From positions 1 to 61,002 of the forward strand of contig JAZQLI010000009.1 in assembly GCA_045542595.1 (NCBI GenBank): a stretch of 61,002 bases of DNA. Direction: 5' to 3'. This document shows, piece after piece, positions 54,501 to 61,002 of this stretch; the first letter of the stretch is position 1, and each line of letters opens with the position of its first letter. The notes under the pieces are model-generated. The model ran no database searches. It worked only from the letters and a program-made list of their open reading frames with translations, and was not told where the DNA came from. The DNA is from Scatosoma sp045542595 (GTDB lineage: Bacteria; Bacillota; Clostridia; Christensenellales; Borkfalkiaceae). Made by a program: the position numbers and the translations under genes.

Positions 54501-54606
54501 ACGTGCTTTGCGCTTCGGTTTTATAATCCGTAAGCGTTGCAATACCGCCAAACAACGACAACGCAACCGCAATCAATCCTAAGCCAATTTTCTTTTTAAT
54601 CGACAT
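51562..54606 (-). CDS. Large secreted multi-domain Ig-like protein
   Basis: The 1,014-aa protein has an N-terminal signal sequence (GLGLIAVALSLFGGIATL) but no lipobox and no C-terminal sorting signal. The rest is beta-rich: Ig-like or bacterial-HYR-like repeats appear as ITVTPGKTSCEKGNEV, YTILYTATDSFGNVGQKRVE, and VYRVVYFASDADGNVAFAEY at the end, with a possible carbohydrate-binding jelly-roll domain in 120-360. ATG 54606 is chosen with GGAG six bases before it. It probably holds glycans or proteins at the cell surface; how it is retained is unclear. Confidence 0.75.
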   Translation of the reverse strand: MSIKKKIGLGLIAVALSLFGGIATLTDYKTEAQSTLSAVEYKDSYLLGETLNMQSAQINVGGTAYEATALVRFPSGKLMEKSAITLSESGKYTIIYKAETPNGQVSKELNFNVNNETFVVDGNGTVSYGGNSYLDGVEGINVSMMRDAVLRYNKVLDLRGKTELDTILKFYVTPLTVGTLEGTKVRIRLTDLYNTDNYVDVLYKDSHENYSRTVITANSNGQFPSGLGSDARVEAIEYEGRKYRLFQNDLYYGTGGLSSFNGVIPKERTDFGLNYQKLAFDFENSRVYSQTTALYPNEDSALVIDLDEPLFYGDNLWKGFTTGEVMLTLTVEGLVTPSFNFFITEVEGNTVLNPTVGNEVAPKIDVNFGTLDGDNLPQAIVGKPYTVFNGTAVDELEGKVPCEAYVYYNYNISSRSPVSIEDSKFTPTRKGVYTILYTATDSFGNVGQKRVEIQAIERESLIYSFSDSQKTFDVGSPVTVSKLIVENGSLGATVKKIARLKNSNVTYEISDENDIFVPLYAGTYVIEYAYSDYIETQNCSYEITVQSVALPRFLNEAVAPRYLIKNCTYTLNDLYGYDFSNGTQKVKADIFVKEGQQAERKLENNLYKVADVKAVELIYRITNGNGTAEKRYEIPVVYTGYAETNKLDLSAYLQGDEFTSASTDSFISYTTDKHTAQDDLATLSLINSAYLQVFRVSFKVDNSANAFQGVNIILTDETDKNKTILITYQRLTGNKTAVKVQRDSFVSEGICEMPFIGEENFEVLVKNDNLVIENSNVNIPVEELFQNFNHKFYVDIQLFGITGSASIQVSTLMNQTMSDRKFDLIAPTLIYEDFKDAYYLGDVLRISSFDCYDFVDPAASISCELTDIEGMHVIADDGTVLSNKLYDCSKTYEITLSNYFAGYLTVIATDYSKNGRQGYTFSLEVTDVTSPTITVTPGKTSCEKGNEVTIGSYTVQDDKTETVTIVFVYAPDGTIATVSGNSFTANLKGVYRVVYFASDADGNVAFAEYSVNVK

Positions 54607-54689
54607 ACTTTTCTCCAATCTTTTAATCGCCGATAAGGCCGCGCCCTATCTTTTTCTATCTTTTTATCTCTTACGTTAAGCAATCCCGA

Positions 54690-54720
54690 GCGGAAAGATT
54701 GCCCGAAAGGCAATCTCCGC
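54690..54720 (-). promoter_or_regulatory. Intercistronic stem-loop
   Basis: GCGGAGATTGCC (54709-54720 as read on minus) pairs with GGCAATCTTTCCGC-type sequence across a 4- to 5-nt loop. There is no U-tract, so it is more likely an RNA-stability or processing hairpin separating the GLUG gene from the 1,014-aa gene than a terminator. Confidence 0.5.
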
Positions 54721-54738
54721 CCGTATCCGCTCAAAAAT

Positions 54739-56328
54739 TTATTTTTCTTGCGTAGTGCCAAAGTATAAATTACCGTTTTCAACCGTCCAATAAACCATAT
54801 TCCAACCGTTTTCCGCCGTGAAATTCGACTCGTTTTCTGCAAGCATTTTCGCCACGTCGGTATAAAGTCTATTCGCCGTATTGGTAGTGTTTTGTTCAAA
54901 TTTCGGCAATTCACTACTAATTGCATACACACTAGACTCAATCGTACCAAATTTATCTTGCTGTCTGATTATAGCAGATGTCTCAGCAACTGTACCCTGC
55001 TCAACATTAAATACACAGTTGCGTATTCTGCTGCTTTCTCCTTGCATTTTCACTATACCCAAACCAGTCTCGTTGAACCGCCCTTGTACGTAAACGTTCT
55101 CTAACGTTCCCTCAAGTACGTCGGCTAAAAGACGCCCATCGCTGGTATTGCCAGCAATATCGGCAAAAATCTCTACGAATGCTGCATTTTTAATAATTCC
55201 ACCCGTTGCAATATTACCAAAAATACCCGCACTTTGATGTGTCTTAACATTGCTAACGGTATGGCCTAATCCATTAAACGTACCAGACAAGCTATTTCCG
55301 CTTTGATAGTCAGCCGTCTTTTCTCCGCCGAAATCAATATCCGCCGTCAAAACTGCATAGCCCGAATATCCTTGTTGTTTTACTGTTGTTAAAAACGAGC
55401 TAAACTCCGCTTTCGTGCTGATAATATCGTTTGCGGAAATGAAAGGCACGGTGGTTACTTTATTTTGCCCGTTGATAAGGATTACTTTCCCCATTTCGCC
55501 CGCTTTTATCGCAAGGTTTTCAGCGTTCACGGTAATTTCGCCTTCCGTTGCCGTTGCTTTGCCAAGATACTTTGCGCCAACGTATACGTCGTATTCGCCA
55601 TTTTCCACTTTTGCCGTAAATGCGCCGTTACCCATAGTTGCGTTATATACGTTTTGATTGTTAAAGGCTTGTTCGCTTGCCACCGTATAAGTAGCACCTG
55701 CGTACGTTTCAAATAAATTTTTATTACCCGCCGTTACGTCCTTGGTATTTTCGATTAAGCAATACGTCGCTACACCCTTAATCGATCTGCCCGTATCTAT
55801 ACTCTCCGCAAGCGTGGTCGTTTCGTTTACCGTTACGTAAGCGCGAGCATACAATTCCGTTTCGTATGCTGCAGCAAGACCTGCGGCTACTTTTGTTTCC
55901 ACTTCCGCGTCGTCTGCGTATTTTTCTTCGAGCTTTTCTTTCAATTCATCGTACGTAATGCTTGCATGGAAAGACCATACGCCGTCTACAAAGTTGGGCG
56001 TTGCCGTACAAGGAATATCTATACGCGTTGTCGTTGCTTCTTCTACGATTTCCGTATTATCTACGTACGTACCAAATTCTACCGTCTTGGTGTTGCTTGC
56101 AGAAATTTGGTTGTAGTAAGCTTCCGTTACGATTGCTTTCCAACGAATCCCCGAAGGAGTACCTTCACCTTTAATACGAATTGCCGCACCGTCAGCCATA
56201 TAAAAATTGTCCGTTACGGTCAACGGTTACGCGCTTGCTCTTACGGAGTCTACCACTGCTACACCAAGCGTGAAGGCAAACACCGCTGCCCCGATTCCCA
56301 AAAGACTTCTTTTCATCGTTTTCTTCAT
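54739..56328 (-). pseudogene. Secreted GLUG-module protein with in-frame TAA after the signal peptide
   Basis: A strong RBS (AAGGAGG) and ATG 56328 begin a signal peptide MKKTMKRSLLGIGAAVFAFT ending in RASA. The next codon, number 34, is TAA (56227-56229); the same frame then continues for 496 codons with PLTVTDNFYMADGAAIRIKG, an Ig-like region, and a C-terminal GLUG-like module (DIDFGGEKTADY, SGTFNGLGHTVSNV, DGRLLADVLEGT). If read through or corrected (for example GAA for TAA) it would be a 529-aa secreted protein. As it stands only a 33-aa peptide is made unless translation restarts. Confidence 0.75.
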
Positions 56329-56341
56329 ATCCGTTACCTCC

Positions 56342-56476
56342 TTACAAACCGATCCAGCCCAAACTGAATTTTTCCTCGTCAACGGCGTCATTTTGCACAG
56401 ACGCTGTAATGATGTCGCTACAATAAAACAGGTTTATCGTATACGACGGTGCTTCATATTTCTTTTTCATAATCAT
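56342..56476 (-). CDS. 44-aa small protein between GH125 and the GLUG gene
   Basis: The ATG at 56476 has a very strong Shine-Dalgarno (AAGGAGGG) and the frame encodes MIMKKKYEAPSYTINLFYC, then SDIITASVQNDAVDEEKF and a Trp/Gly-containing end (SLGWIGL). The stop overlaps the RBS of the following secreted-protein gene, 13 bp away. The layout KKKYEAPxxxxxxF..SDIITAS resembles small 'KYxxPxI...DVIxxS' peptides common in Bacillota, whose role is unknown. It is too short for standard gene finders. Confidence 0.7.
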   Translation of the reverse strand: MIMKKKYEAPSYTINLFYCSDIITASVQNDAVDEEKFSLGWIGL

Positions 56477-56506
56477 TAACCCTCCTTCGATTAATTATTT
56501 TTTCTT

Positions 56507-57778
56507 TTATTTTAAGCGTTTTATTACCGCCTGTTTTTCTAACACGAAATATGAAAACAGAGAATTTGCCCACGCAAACCACGGACGGGAATATACGCTA
56601 ACGTCATTGCAATCCACCCCTTCGTGCATAAGCCCCGTACCGTTGGCAGAAGCAATCAACATTTGAAAACAATCGATGATTTCCTGTTCGTCTTGCGAGG
56701 TTATACCCTGCATTGCCAAAGACAAAGGCCACACTCTATTAGTCGGCGTGTGCGGACTACCTATGCCTTTCAACACCTTGCCTTCATAGTAAAATTGATT
56801 ACGCTTGCCTAAAATCAATTTTCTCGTATTTTCATATATCTCTCTGTCCAAGAAGGGATATTCAAGATACGGAATTGACAAGAGACTGGGAATATTCGCA
56901 TCGTCGTCCATATGATAATTCCCCAAGCAATCCGTTTCCGAAACGTATATTTTCCCGTATTCTTTATCCTCCGCTATGCCGTATTCGTCAATAAGCGGTC
57001 GCAATTCGTCCACCGTTTTTTGACAATATTTCGCATATTCCGCTTGCCCTATTTCCTCAAAAATACTGCGAAGCTTATGCAATACGCTAACCAAAAACAT
57101 ATTATCGGGAATGTGGTAAGGATACTGACACGCGTCATCGCTAGGACGGTAGCCCGACCAAACCAGACCTTTTTCCGAAGCAGGATTTTCATTTTTTCCA
57201 ACACATTCTTCCTTGCTCCAATAACGGCAATAATAAGTACTGCGCTGACTGTGTTTGCGTTCTATTTCCACCGTTATTTTGATTTGTTCGAACGCCCACA
57301 AAAACTCTTTTGTAAAAATTGAGTTATCTTTGGTGCGTTCATAATATTTACACGCAAGAAACAAAGGATAACAAAGAGAATCAAGCTCAAACTTTCTTTC
57401 CCAAATCAACTTACCCCAACGGTCGGTTAAATACTTTCCGTCCCAACTGCTAATCTGCGTCGCATCTTTCATAAATGCGTTGGCGTAAGTATCTCTCGTT
57501 ATGAAATATACTTGCTTTTTGACAACGCCTTTAATCAAATCCCGCACGTTCTCAGCGTCCGTAAAATACAAATATTGCATCACTTGCGCCGCGGAATCTC
57601 TAAGCCACATTGCGGGGATATCACCCGTTATCACGAACACCGAACCGTCTTCTTCAAAGCGGCAAGTGGTATCCAACGTATTAAAAAAGCAATTATTTAA
57701 AACGTCGGGATACGGAAAATCCTTAAAGGTTTCCTCCGCTTTTTTTCGCAAGCTTGTAAACGAAGTTTGGTTTAACAT
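56507..57778 (-). CDS. GH125 exo-alpha-1,6-mannosidase
   Basis: A 423-aa (alpha/alpha)6-barrel enzyme of family GH125, which removes alpha-1,6-linked mannose from non-reducing ends. Family blocks are GDIPAMWLRDSAAQV, SGYRPSDDACQYPYHIPDN with the presumed acid Asp, GSPHTPTNRVWPLSLAMQGI, and GLMHEGVDCNDVSVYSRPWF with the presumed base Glu. ATG 57778 is preceded by GGAGG. No signal peptide, so it acts inside the cell on imported glycans. It is the first intact gene behind its own promoter. Confidence 0.93.
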   Translation of the reverse strand: MLNQTSFTSLRKKAEETFKDFPYPDVLNNCFFNTLDTTCRFEEDGSVFVITGDIPAMWLRDSAAQVMQYLYFTDAENVRDLIKGVVKKQVYFITRDTYANAFMKDATQISSWDGKYLTDRWGKLIWERKFELDSLCYPLFLACKYYERTKDNSIFTKEFLWAFEQIKITVEIERKHSQRSTYYCRYWSKEECVGKNENPASEKGLVWSGYRPSDDACQYPYHIPDNMFLVSVLHKLRSIFEEIGQAEYAKYCQKTVDELRPLIDEYGIAEDKEYGKIYVSETDCLGNYHMDDDANIPSLLSIPYLEYPFLDREIYENTRKLILGKRNQFYYEGKVLKGIGSPHTPTNRVWPLSLAMQGITSQDEQEIIDCFQMLIASANGTGLMHEGVDCNDVSVYSRPWFAWANSLFSYFVLEKQAVIKRLK

Positions 57779-57816
57779 AATCGTAGTCCTCCCCCACGAT
57801 AAGCGTTTTCGCAATT

Positions 57817-57845
57817 ATGATATCATATTCTTTCTTTTTTGTCTA
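57817..57845 (-). promoter_or_regulatory. Promoter of the GH125-led operon
   Basis: TAGACA (57840-57845), 17 bp, TATCAT (57817-57822) on the minus strand. Immediately downstream, TGCGAAAACGCTTA has the CG-centred look of a LacI/CcpA-type operator, only weakly symmetric. Confidence 0.65.
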
Positions 57846-57973
57846 TACATAAAATTGACCTTTATACCCCTTATTTTTAACCATACTTTTACCGACGAAA
57901 TATTAAAAGAAAATTTTTATTATTTTCCCTATAATATAATTAGACCTTTTCCAAGTGTTTTTTATATCTTTTA

Positions 57974-58756
57974 TTATAAATCTTTTTGAAAAAAATCCAA
58001 AGCCTCATCGCGACGTTTATCTAGAAACCACTTCCATGTACTTCCGTCTAAAAAAGGATTTTCGCTCTCTCCAATACGTTTGATTTTCTCTCTATGCTTA
58101 TTATCCCCTAAATGATTACCTACGTGTACTTCTACCCGTTCGTTATATACCTTATCTATGCTTTTAATAAAGTCCTCTCTTAACGAGAAGGGTAAGCCGT
58201 ATTTCCTAAGATAATCCCCCGACATAGACAGCAATCCGCCGCCGAACATACCCGCGCGATATTCTTTACCTTTTTCTTTTACGTTAAAGAACAAAGACAT
58301 TGTACCTGCCGTATGCCCTGGCGTACCAATAAACATAATTTCCTTATCCCCGATTTTTATTTTCCCACCGTCTTGAACGACGTAATCGGGAATAAACGCT
58401 TCCTCAAACGGCATTTGAAACTCATTCGTCCATTGCAACTCATCTTCGCCGCGCACAGTTTTCTCATCGCCATACCCAATATAAGTTTTCGCGCCCGTCA
58501 ACGCAACCAGCGCACGCGTACCGCCAATATGGTCTATATGCCCGTGCGTATGAATTATATGCTTAATATCCCGATAATCAACGCCTATTTTCCTTAAATT
58601 CTCCATTATTAAATATAATGTCTTAGGCAAACCTGTATCTATTAAAATATACCCTTCCGTGCTTTTTAAAAGCCAACAAGGCGCCGTTTCCGCGCCTATA
58701 TGGTAAAAATCGTCCGTGTATCTGCACGGTTGTAAAGCAAATTCCCAGTAGTTCAT
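57974..58756 (-). CDS. Metallo-beta-lactamase-fold hydrolase (copy 2)
   Basis: A 260-aa hydrolase with the zinc motif HTHGHIDHIGG, TPGHT and HVGNHLGDNK. It begins MNYWEFALQPCRYTDDFYH and follows copy 1 (30,481-31,287) almost residue for residue, including WKWFLDKR near the end. Both copies lie on the minus strand at the two ends of the island, 27 kb apart. It lies 12 bp after the Ldh2-type gene, so the pair may handle a lactone or ester of a hydroxy acid. True substrate unknown. Confidence 0.88.
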   Translation of the reverse strand: MNYWEFALQPCRYTDDFYHIGAETAPCWLLKSTEGYILIDTGLPKTLYLIMENLRKIGVDYRDIKHIIHTHGHIDHIGGTRALVALTGAKTYIGYGDEKTVRGEDELQWTNEFQMPFEEAFIPDYVVQDGGKIKIGDKEIMFIGTPGHTAGTMSLFFNVKEKGKEYRAGMFGGGLLSMSGDYLRKYGLPFSLREDFIKSIDKVYNERVEVHVGNHLGDNKHREKIKRIGESENPFLDGSTWKWFLDKRRDEALDFFQKDL

Positions 58757-58768
58757 TTTTAATCTCTA

Positions 58769-59803
58769 TTATAAACCGAAGTTTTTTGCCGTTTCCATAA
58801 TCGCTTCTATCGTGGAATCCGCAACATCTAAATATCCCCGTTCCAAACAAGCCGCCATTTTTTCTTGTTCTATTTCCCCCGGGTACCAAATTTTTTCTAC
58901 GCCTTCCGCTTTGGGCGAGGCTTTGATTTCATCTATCATTCCGTCTATACGTGCGCGATACGTATCTACGTCCCCCAACTTGGAAATATCCATTGCCATA
59001 AAGAAATGTCCAGTATTCCCACCCTGCGTAGGGTCGGTATTCCAAGCGTGTACGTTTTGCGTCATTGCAGCCCCCGAAAGCGTCGCCGCTAAAGTTTCCA
59101 CCATTAACGCCATTCCGTACCCTTTATAACCGCCGAACGGCATTAACGTTCCGCCCTTTTCGTATTCCGTAGCGTCCGTCGTAGGCTTACCATCCTTGTC
59201 AATAATCCAACCCTCAGGCAATGGTTTGCCAAGTTTTGCCATTTGTAACACCTTTTGGTCTGAGGTATGACTCATTGCGATATCATAAACGATTTTACCA
59301 TATTTTCCCGCAGGGAATGCGTAAGAAAAAGGATTATTGCCGATTACGCGCGTTTTACTGCCCGTTGCGGCAAGCAACACGTCGCCGTTGCTCATCGCAA
59401 CTCCTACCATCCCCCTATTTGCGCACATAGAAGTATAATACCCCGCAGCACCGAAATGATGGCTTCCTTTTACGTTGACTACGCCTATACCCGTTTGCAC
59501 CGCCTTTTCCATTGCAAGCTTCATTGCCTTATAAGAAATAACGATACCCAGATTGTCCTTCCCGTCCAAAGACGCCCAAGAAGGACTGTCAAACAAGACT
59601 TCATAGTTGCCGTTCGAACGTATTCCACCGCTTAAAATACATTGAACGTATCGACTTAAACGAATAAATCCGTGCGTAAACACGCCGCGCATTTCCGTTT
59701 CCAAAAGGACCTGCGTAATAATTTTAGCGTCGTCTTTGGAAAGCCCTGCTTTTTCAAATATTTTTTGGGAAAGTTAAGTAATTGATTGAATTGAAATCTT
59801 CAT
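58769..59803 (-). pseudogene. Ldh2/malate-lactate-type dehydrogenase with in-frame TAA at codon 10
   Basis: ATG 59803 follows AAAGGAG and begins MKISIQSIT, then TAA (59774-59776), then LSQKIFEKAGLSKDDAKIIT in the same frame and the remaining family: THGFIRLSRYVQ, VNVKGSHHFGAAGYY, AMSNGDVLLAATGSKTRVIG and GGYKGYGMALMVE. This is the Ldh2/MDH2/YiaK family, which reduces 2-keto acids and keto-sugar acids with NAD(P)H. The full length would be 344 aa, normal. Translation could restart at ATG 59704, losing 33 residues. Confidence 0.8.
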
Positions 59804-59822
59804 TTCTTTACTCCTTTATTCT

Positions 59823-59851
59823 AATATAATTATGTTTTAAAATTGTAGCAA
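59823..59851 (-). promoter_or_regulatory. Promoter of the dehydrogenase-hydrolase unit
   Basis: TTGCTA (59846-59851), 17 bp, TATATT (59823-59828) on the minus strand, divergent from the AraC promoter. The sub-consensus -35 box is what an activator-dependent promoter would show. Confidence 0.6.
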
Positions 59852-59905
59852 TATTGACATTTTTTTCCTATTTTAATAAATTTATAAATTATTATCAACT
59901 TATTA

Positions 59906-59934
59906 TTGACTTCTAAATATACTTGTGCTATAAT
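59906..59934 (+). promoter_or_regulatory. AraC-regulator promoter
   Basis: TTGACT (59906-59911), 17 bp, TATAAT (59929-59934), about 20 nt before the ATG. ATTGAC occurs twice (59853-59858 and 59905-59910) as a direct repeat that might be an AraC-type site, though one copy is simply part of the -35 box. Confidence 0.75.
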
Positions 59935-59954
59935 AGCGATAAGGAGATACTATT

Positions 59955-60791
59955 ATGTTACGATATACTTTTGATGGGTGCTTACAGGAAACCCAGTCCT
60001 TAAATATCCATATGACGATGAAATTAAGAGAATCCTTCTCCTCTAAGCATACACACGACTTTTATGAAATTTTATTAGTTTGCGAGAATGAATTACTGCA
60101 CAGCTTGGATAATAAAACTCAACTAATGTCAAAATACGATATTTGTTTAATTCATCCCGAACAACAACATTGTGCGCTCACGCCTAAGCAAAACGCGCCT
60201 TCTCCTTCCTATTTCACAATGGCTATTGAATCTTCTCATTTTGAAAAATTAGCCACGACAATTATACCCGATTTTTTACAGCGCGTAGAAGATCGCCCAT
60301 ACATCTCTATTGACCCGCAGTTACATCATTATTGTCGGCAAACCTTCAACAAAACTCTGTCTTTACCGCACGCAGATACACAAGCGCAACAACATCTATA
60401 TCAATTGACTATCGCTAAATTGATTATAGAATTAGCTTCTCAAAAAGCTTCACCTAAAAATGAACCCGACTTAATAAAACGGGCAACTTTAATGATGAAA
60501 GACCCCAATAATATGAATTTGAGCATCAAAGAAATCGCCCAGTCTTTAGGTTACTCCCAAGAATATTTCATCCGTTTCTTTAAAAACCATAACGCGGAGT
60601 CCCCCAACAAACTTTTCACAAAAATCAAGCTAGAATATGCTTGCGAATTGCTGTGCAAAACGGATTACACCATTCTTAAAATTTGCGAAACGATAGGATT
60701 TTACAGCCTAAATTATTTTAACCATTTGTTTAAGAACTATTTCGGGGAATCCCCTACTCAGTACCGTAAAAAACACGCCGTTTTTATTTAA
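59955..60791 (+). CDS. AraC-family transcriptional regulator with cupin sensor
   Basis: A 278-aa regulator. Residues 20-120 are a cupin-like ligand domain (HTHDFYEILLVCENELLH, CLIHPEQQHCAL). Residues 180-275 are the AraC/XylS double helix-turn-helix (IKEIAQSLGYSQEYFIRFFK and ILKICETIGFYSLNYFNHLF, ending GESPTQYRKK). AAGGAG precedes the ATG. It is the only regulator in the island and is divergent from the dehydrogenase unit, so it probably senses an imported sugar and activates the catabolic genes. Confidence 0.92.
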   Translation: MLRYTFDGCLQETQSLNIHMTMKLRESFSSKHTHDFYEILLVCENELLHSLDNKTQLMSKYDICLIHPEQQHCALTPKQNAPSPSYFTMAIESSHFEKLATTIIPDFLQRVEDRPYISIDPQLHHYCRQTFNKTLSLPHADTQAQQHLYQLTIAKLIIELASQKASPKNEPDLIKRATLMMKDPNNMNLSIKEIAQSLGYSQEYFIRFFKNHNAESPNKLFTKIKLEYACELLCKTDYTILKICETIGFYSLNYFNHLFKNYFGESPTQYRKKHAVFI

Positions 60792-60804
60792 GACTATCCA
60801 CACT

Positions 60805-60835
60805 AAACTCTAAGCTCGTCTTAGAGTTTTTATTG
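60805..60835 (+). terminator. AraC-regulator terminator
   Basis: AAACTCTAAG (60805-60814) pairs with CTTAGAGTTT (60820-60829), followed by TTATTG. Confidence 0.75.
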
Positions 60836-60845
60836 TAATAAGAAT

Positions 60846-60866
60846 ACCCCGCGTTAGACGCGGGGT
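60846..60866. repeat. Subterminal hairpin of the IS200-type left end
   Basis: ACCCCGCG (60846-60853) and CGCGGGGT (60859-60866) form an 8-bp stem with a 5-nt loop, as expected for the structure TnpA recognises in single-stranded DNA. Confidence 0.7.
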
Positions 60867-60891
60867 TCAGGAACTGTTAAACATATAATTC

Positions 60892-60960
60892 TTGAAAATA
60901 AAAACTCCTTTTGGTATAATAAATTGAGGTCTGCAAACCCAAAATAAAAACCAAAAGGAG
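60892..60960 (+). promoter_or_regulatory. tnpA promoter embedded in an RBS-sequestering inverted repeat
   Basis: TTGAAA (60892-60897), 17 bp, TATAAT (60915-60920) form a good promoter. CTCCTTTTGGT (60905-60915) is perfectly complementary to ACCAAAAGGAG (60950-60960), which contains the tnpA Shine-Dalgarno. The first arm lies before the predicted transcript start (about 60,927), so only read-through RNA would contain both arms. Confidence 0.75.
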
Positions 60961-60970
60961 GACATTCAAG

Positions 60971-61002
60971 GTGAATGACATACATAGTTTAGCACATTCG
61001 AA
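60971..61002 (+). CDS. tnpA: IS200/IS605 transposase TnpA, N-terminal start only
   Basis: GTG 60971, nine bases after GGAGG, begins VNDIHSLAHS, the characteristic opening of Y1 HUH transposases of the IS200 group (usually followed by a KW.CKYH stretch). Only ten codons are inside the window, so the catalytic HUH and Tyr are not visible. TnpA cuts and joins single-stranded DNA at replication forks. Confidence 0.8.
   Translation, partial: MNDIHSLAHS

Larger units (their letters stand above)
60836..61002 (+). mobile_element. IS200/IS605-family element, left end (cut by window edge)
   Basis: The region after the AraC terminator has the layout of an IS200 left end: a GC-rich subterminal hairpin (60846-60866), a promoter, a strongly structured ribosome-binding region and a transposase start VNDIHSLAHS. 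These single-strand transposons have hairpins rather than terminal inverted repeats. The exact left boundary cannot be fixed without an empty site. Confidence 0.8.

Noticed and set aside
1570..60791. A variant genetic code with TAA as sense
   Set aside because: Many intact core genes in the window (for example aroC, mscL and nagB) end normally at TAA, and reading through would fuse neighbours.
1..61002. CRISPR arrays, restriction-modification, toxin-antitoxin or other defence genes
   Set aside because: No regularly spaced repeats and no recognisable defence-protein motifs were found.

Overview
The window looks like chromosome of a Gram-positive-type, low-to-middle GC member of the Clostridia (Bacillota). 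The reasons are the McsA/McsB/ClpC arginine-phosphorylation branch, the short archaeal/eukaryal-type ProRS, a T-box leader, sigma-A promoters that almost always have a 17 bp spacer, lipoprotein-anchored sugar-binding proteins and no outer-membrane genes. Genus is not called; a gut lineage such as Christensenellales is a guess.

Region 1 (1-28.2 kb) is core chromosome, mostly on the minus strand. It holds a T-box leader for a gene just off the left edge (predicted Phe specifier), mscL, nth, a cysteine-desulfurase-like gene beside DUF3343, and one very long apparent operon read right to left: XRE membrane regulator, mcsA, mcsB, clpC, aroC, aroB, aroA, aroE, aroQ, aroK and an SDR reductase. Thus protein quality control and the shikimate pathway appear co-transcribed. 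Next come proS, three tandem paralogous membrane proteins behind a leader terminator, ppa, an NCS2 purine permease, tRNA-Ser(GCU), nagB, a zinc-ribbon protein, an AEC transporter and a low-molecular-weight tyrosine phosphatase whose leader folds as a tRNA-sized cloverleaf.

Region 2 (28.2-30.5 kb) is a decayed boundary. A degenerate tRNA-Gln(CUG) with an intact 3' half and its own terminator is followed by a broken IS3-type transposase tail and a mosaic of at least six gene fragments. This is what the host-side junction of a tRNA-integrated island would look like, with the island lying to the right.

Region 3 (30.5-59.8 kb) is a glycan-utilisation island, nearly all on the minus strand. It encodes GH125 and GH38 alpha-mannosidases, a GH63/trehalase-like glycosidase, an ABC sugar importer (binding protein and two permeases), three large secreted or lipid-anchored proteins, a DUF4838 lipoprotein, a Gfo/Idh oxidoreductase, an HpcH/HpaI aldolase, two 2-hydroxyacid dehydrogenase types and two near-duplicate metallo-beta-lactamase-fold hydrolases. 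A divergent AraC regulator sits at 59,955. The likely role is import and trimming of alpha-mannose-containing glycans with oxidative handling of the sugars. The ATPase of the importer is not in the window.

Three genes of this island (GH38, a GLUG surface protein and an Ldh2-type dehydrogenase) each carry one in-frame TAA within the first 34 codons of an otherwise open frame. A polysaccharide deacetylase and an SGNH hydrolase are frameshifted. The window ends inside the left end of an IS200/IS605 element whose transposase ribosome-binding site can be sequestered by upstream sequence.
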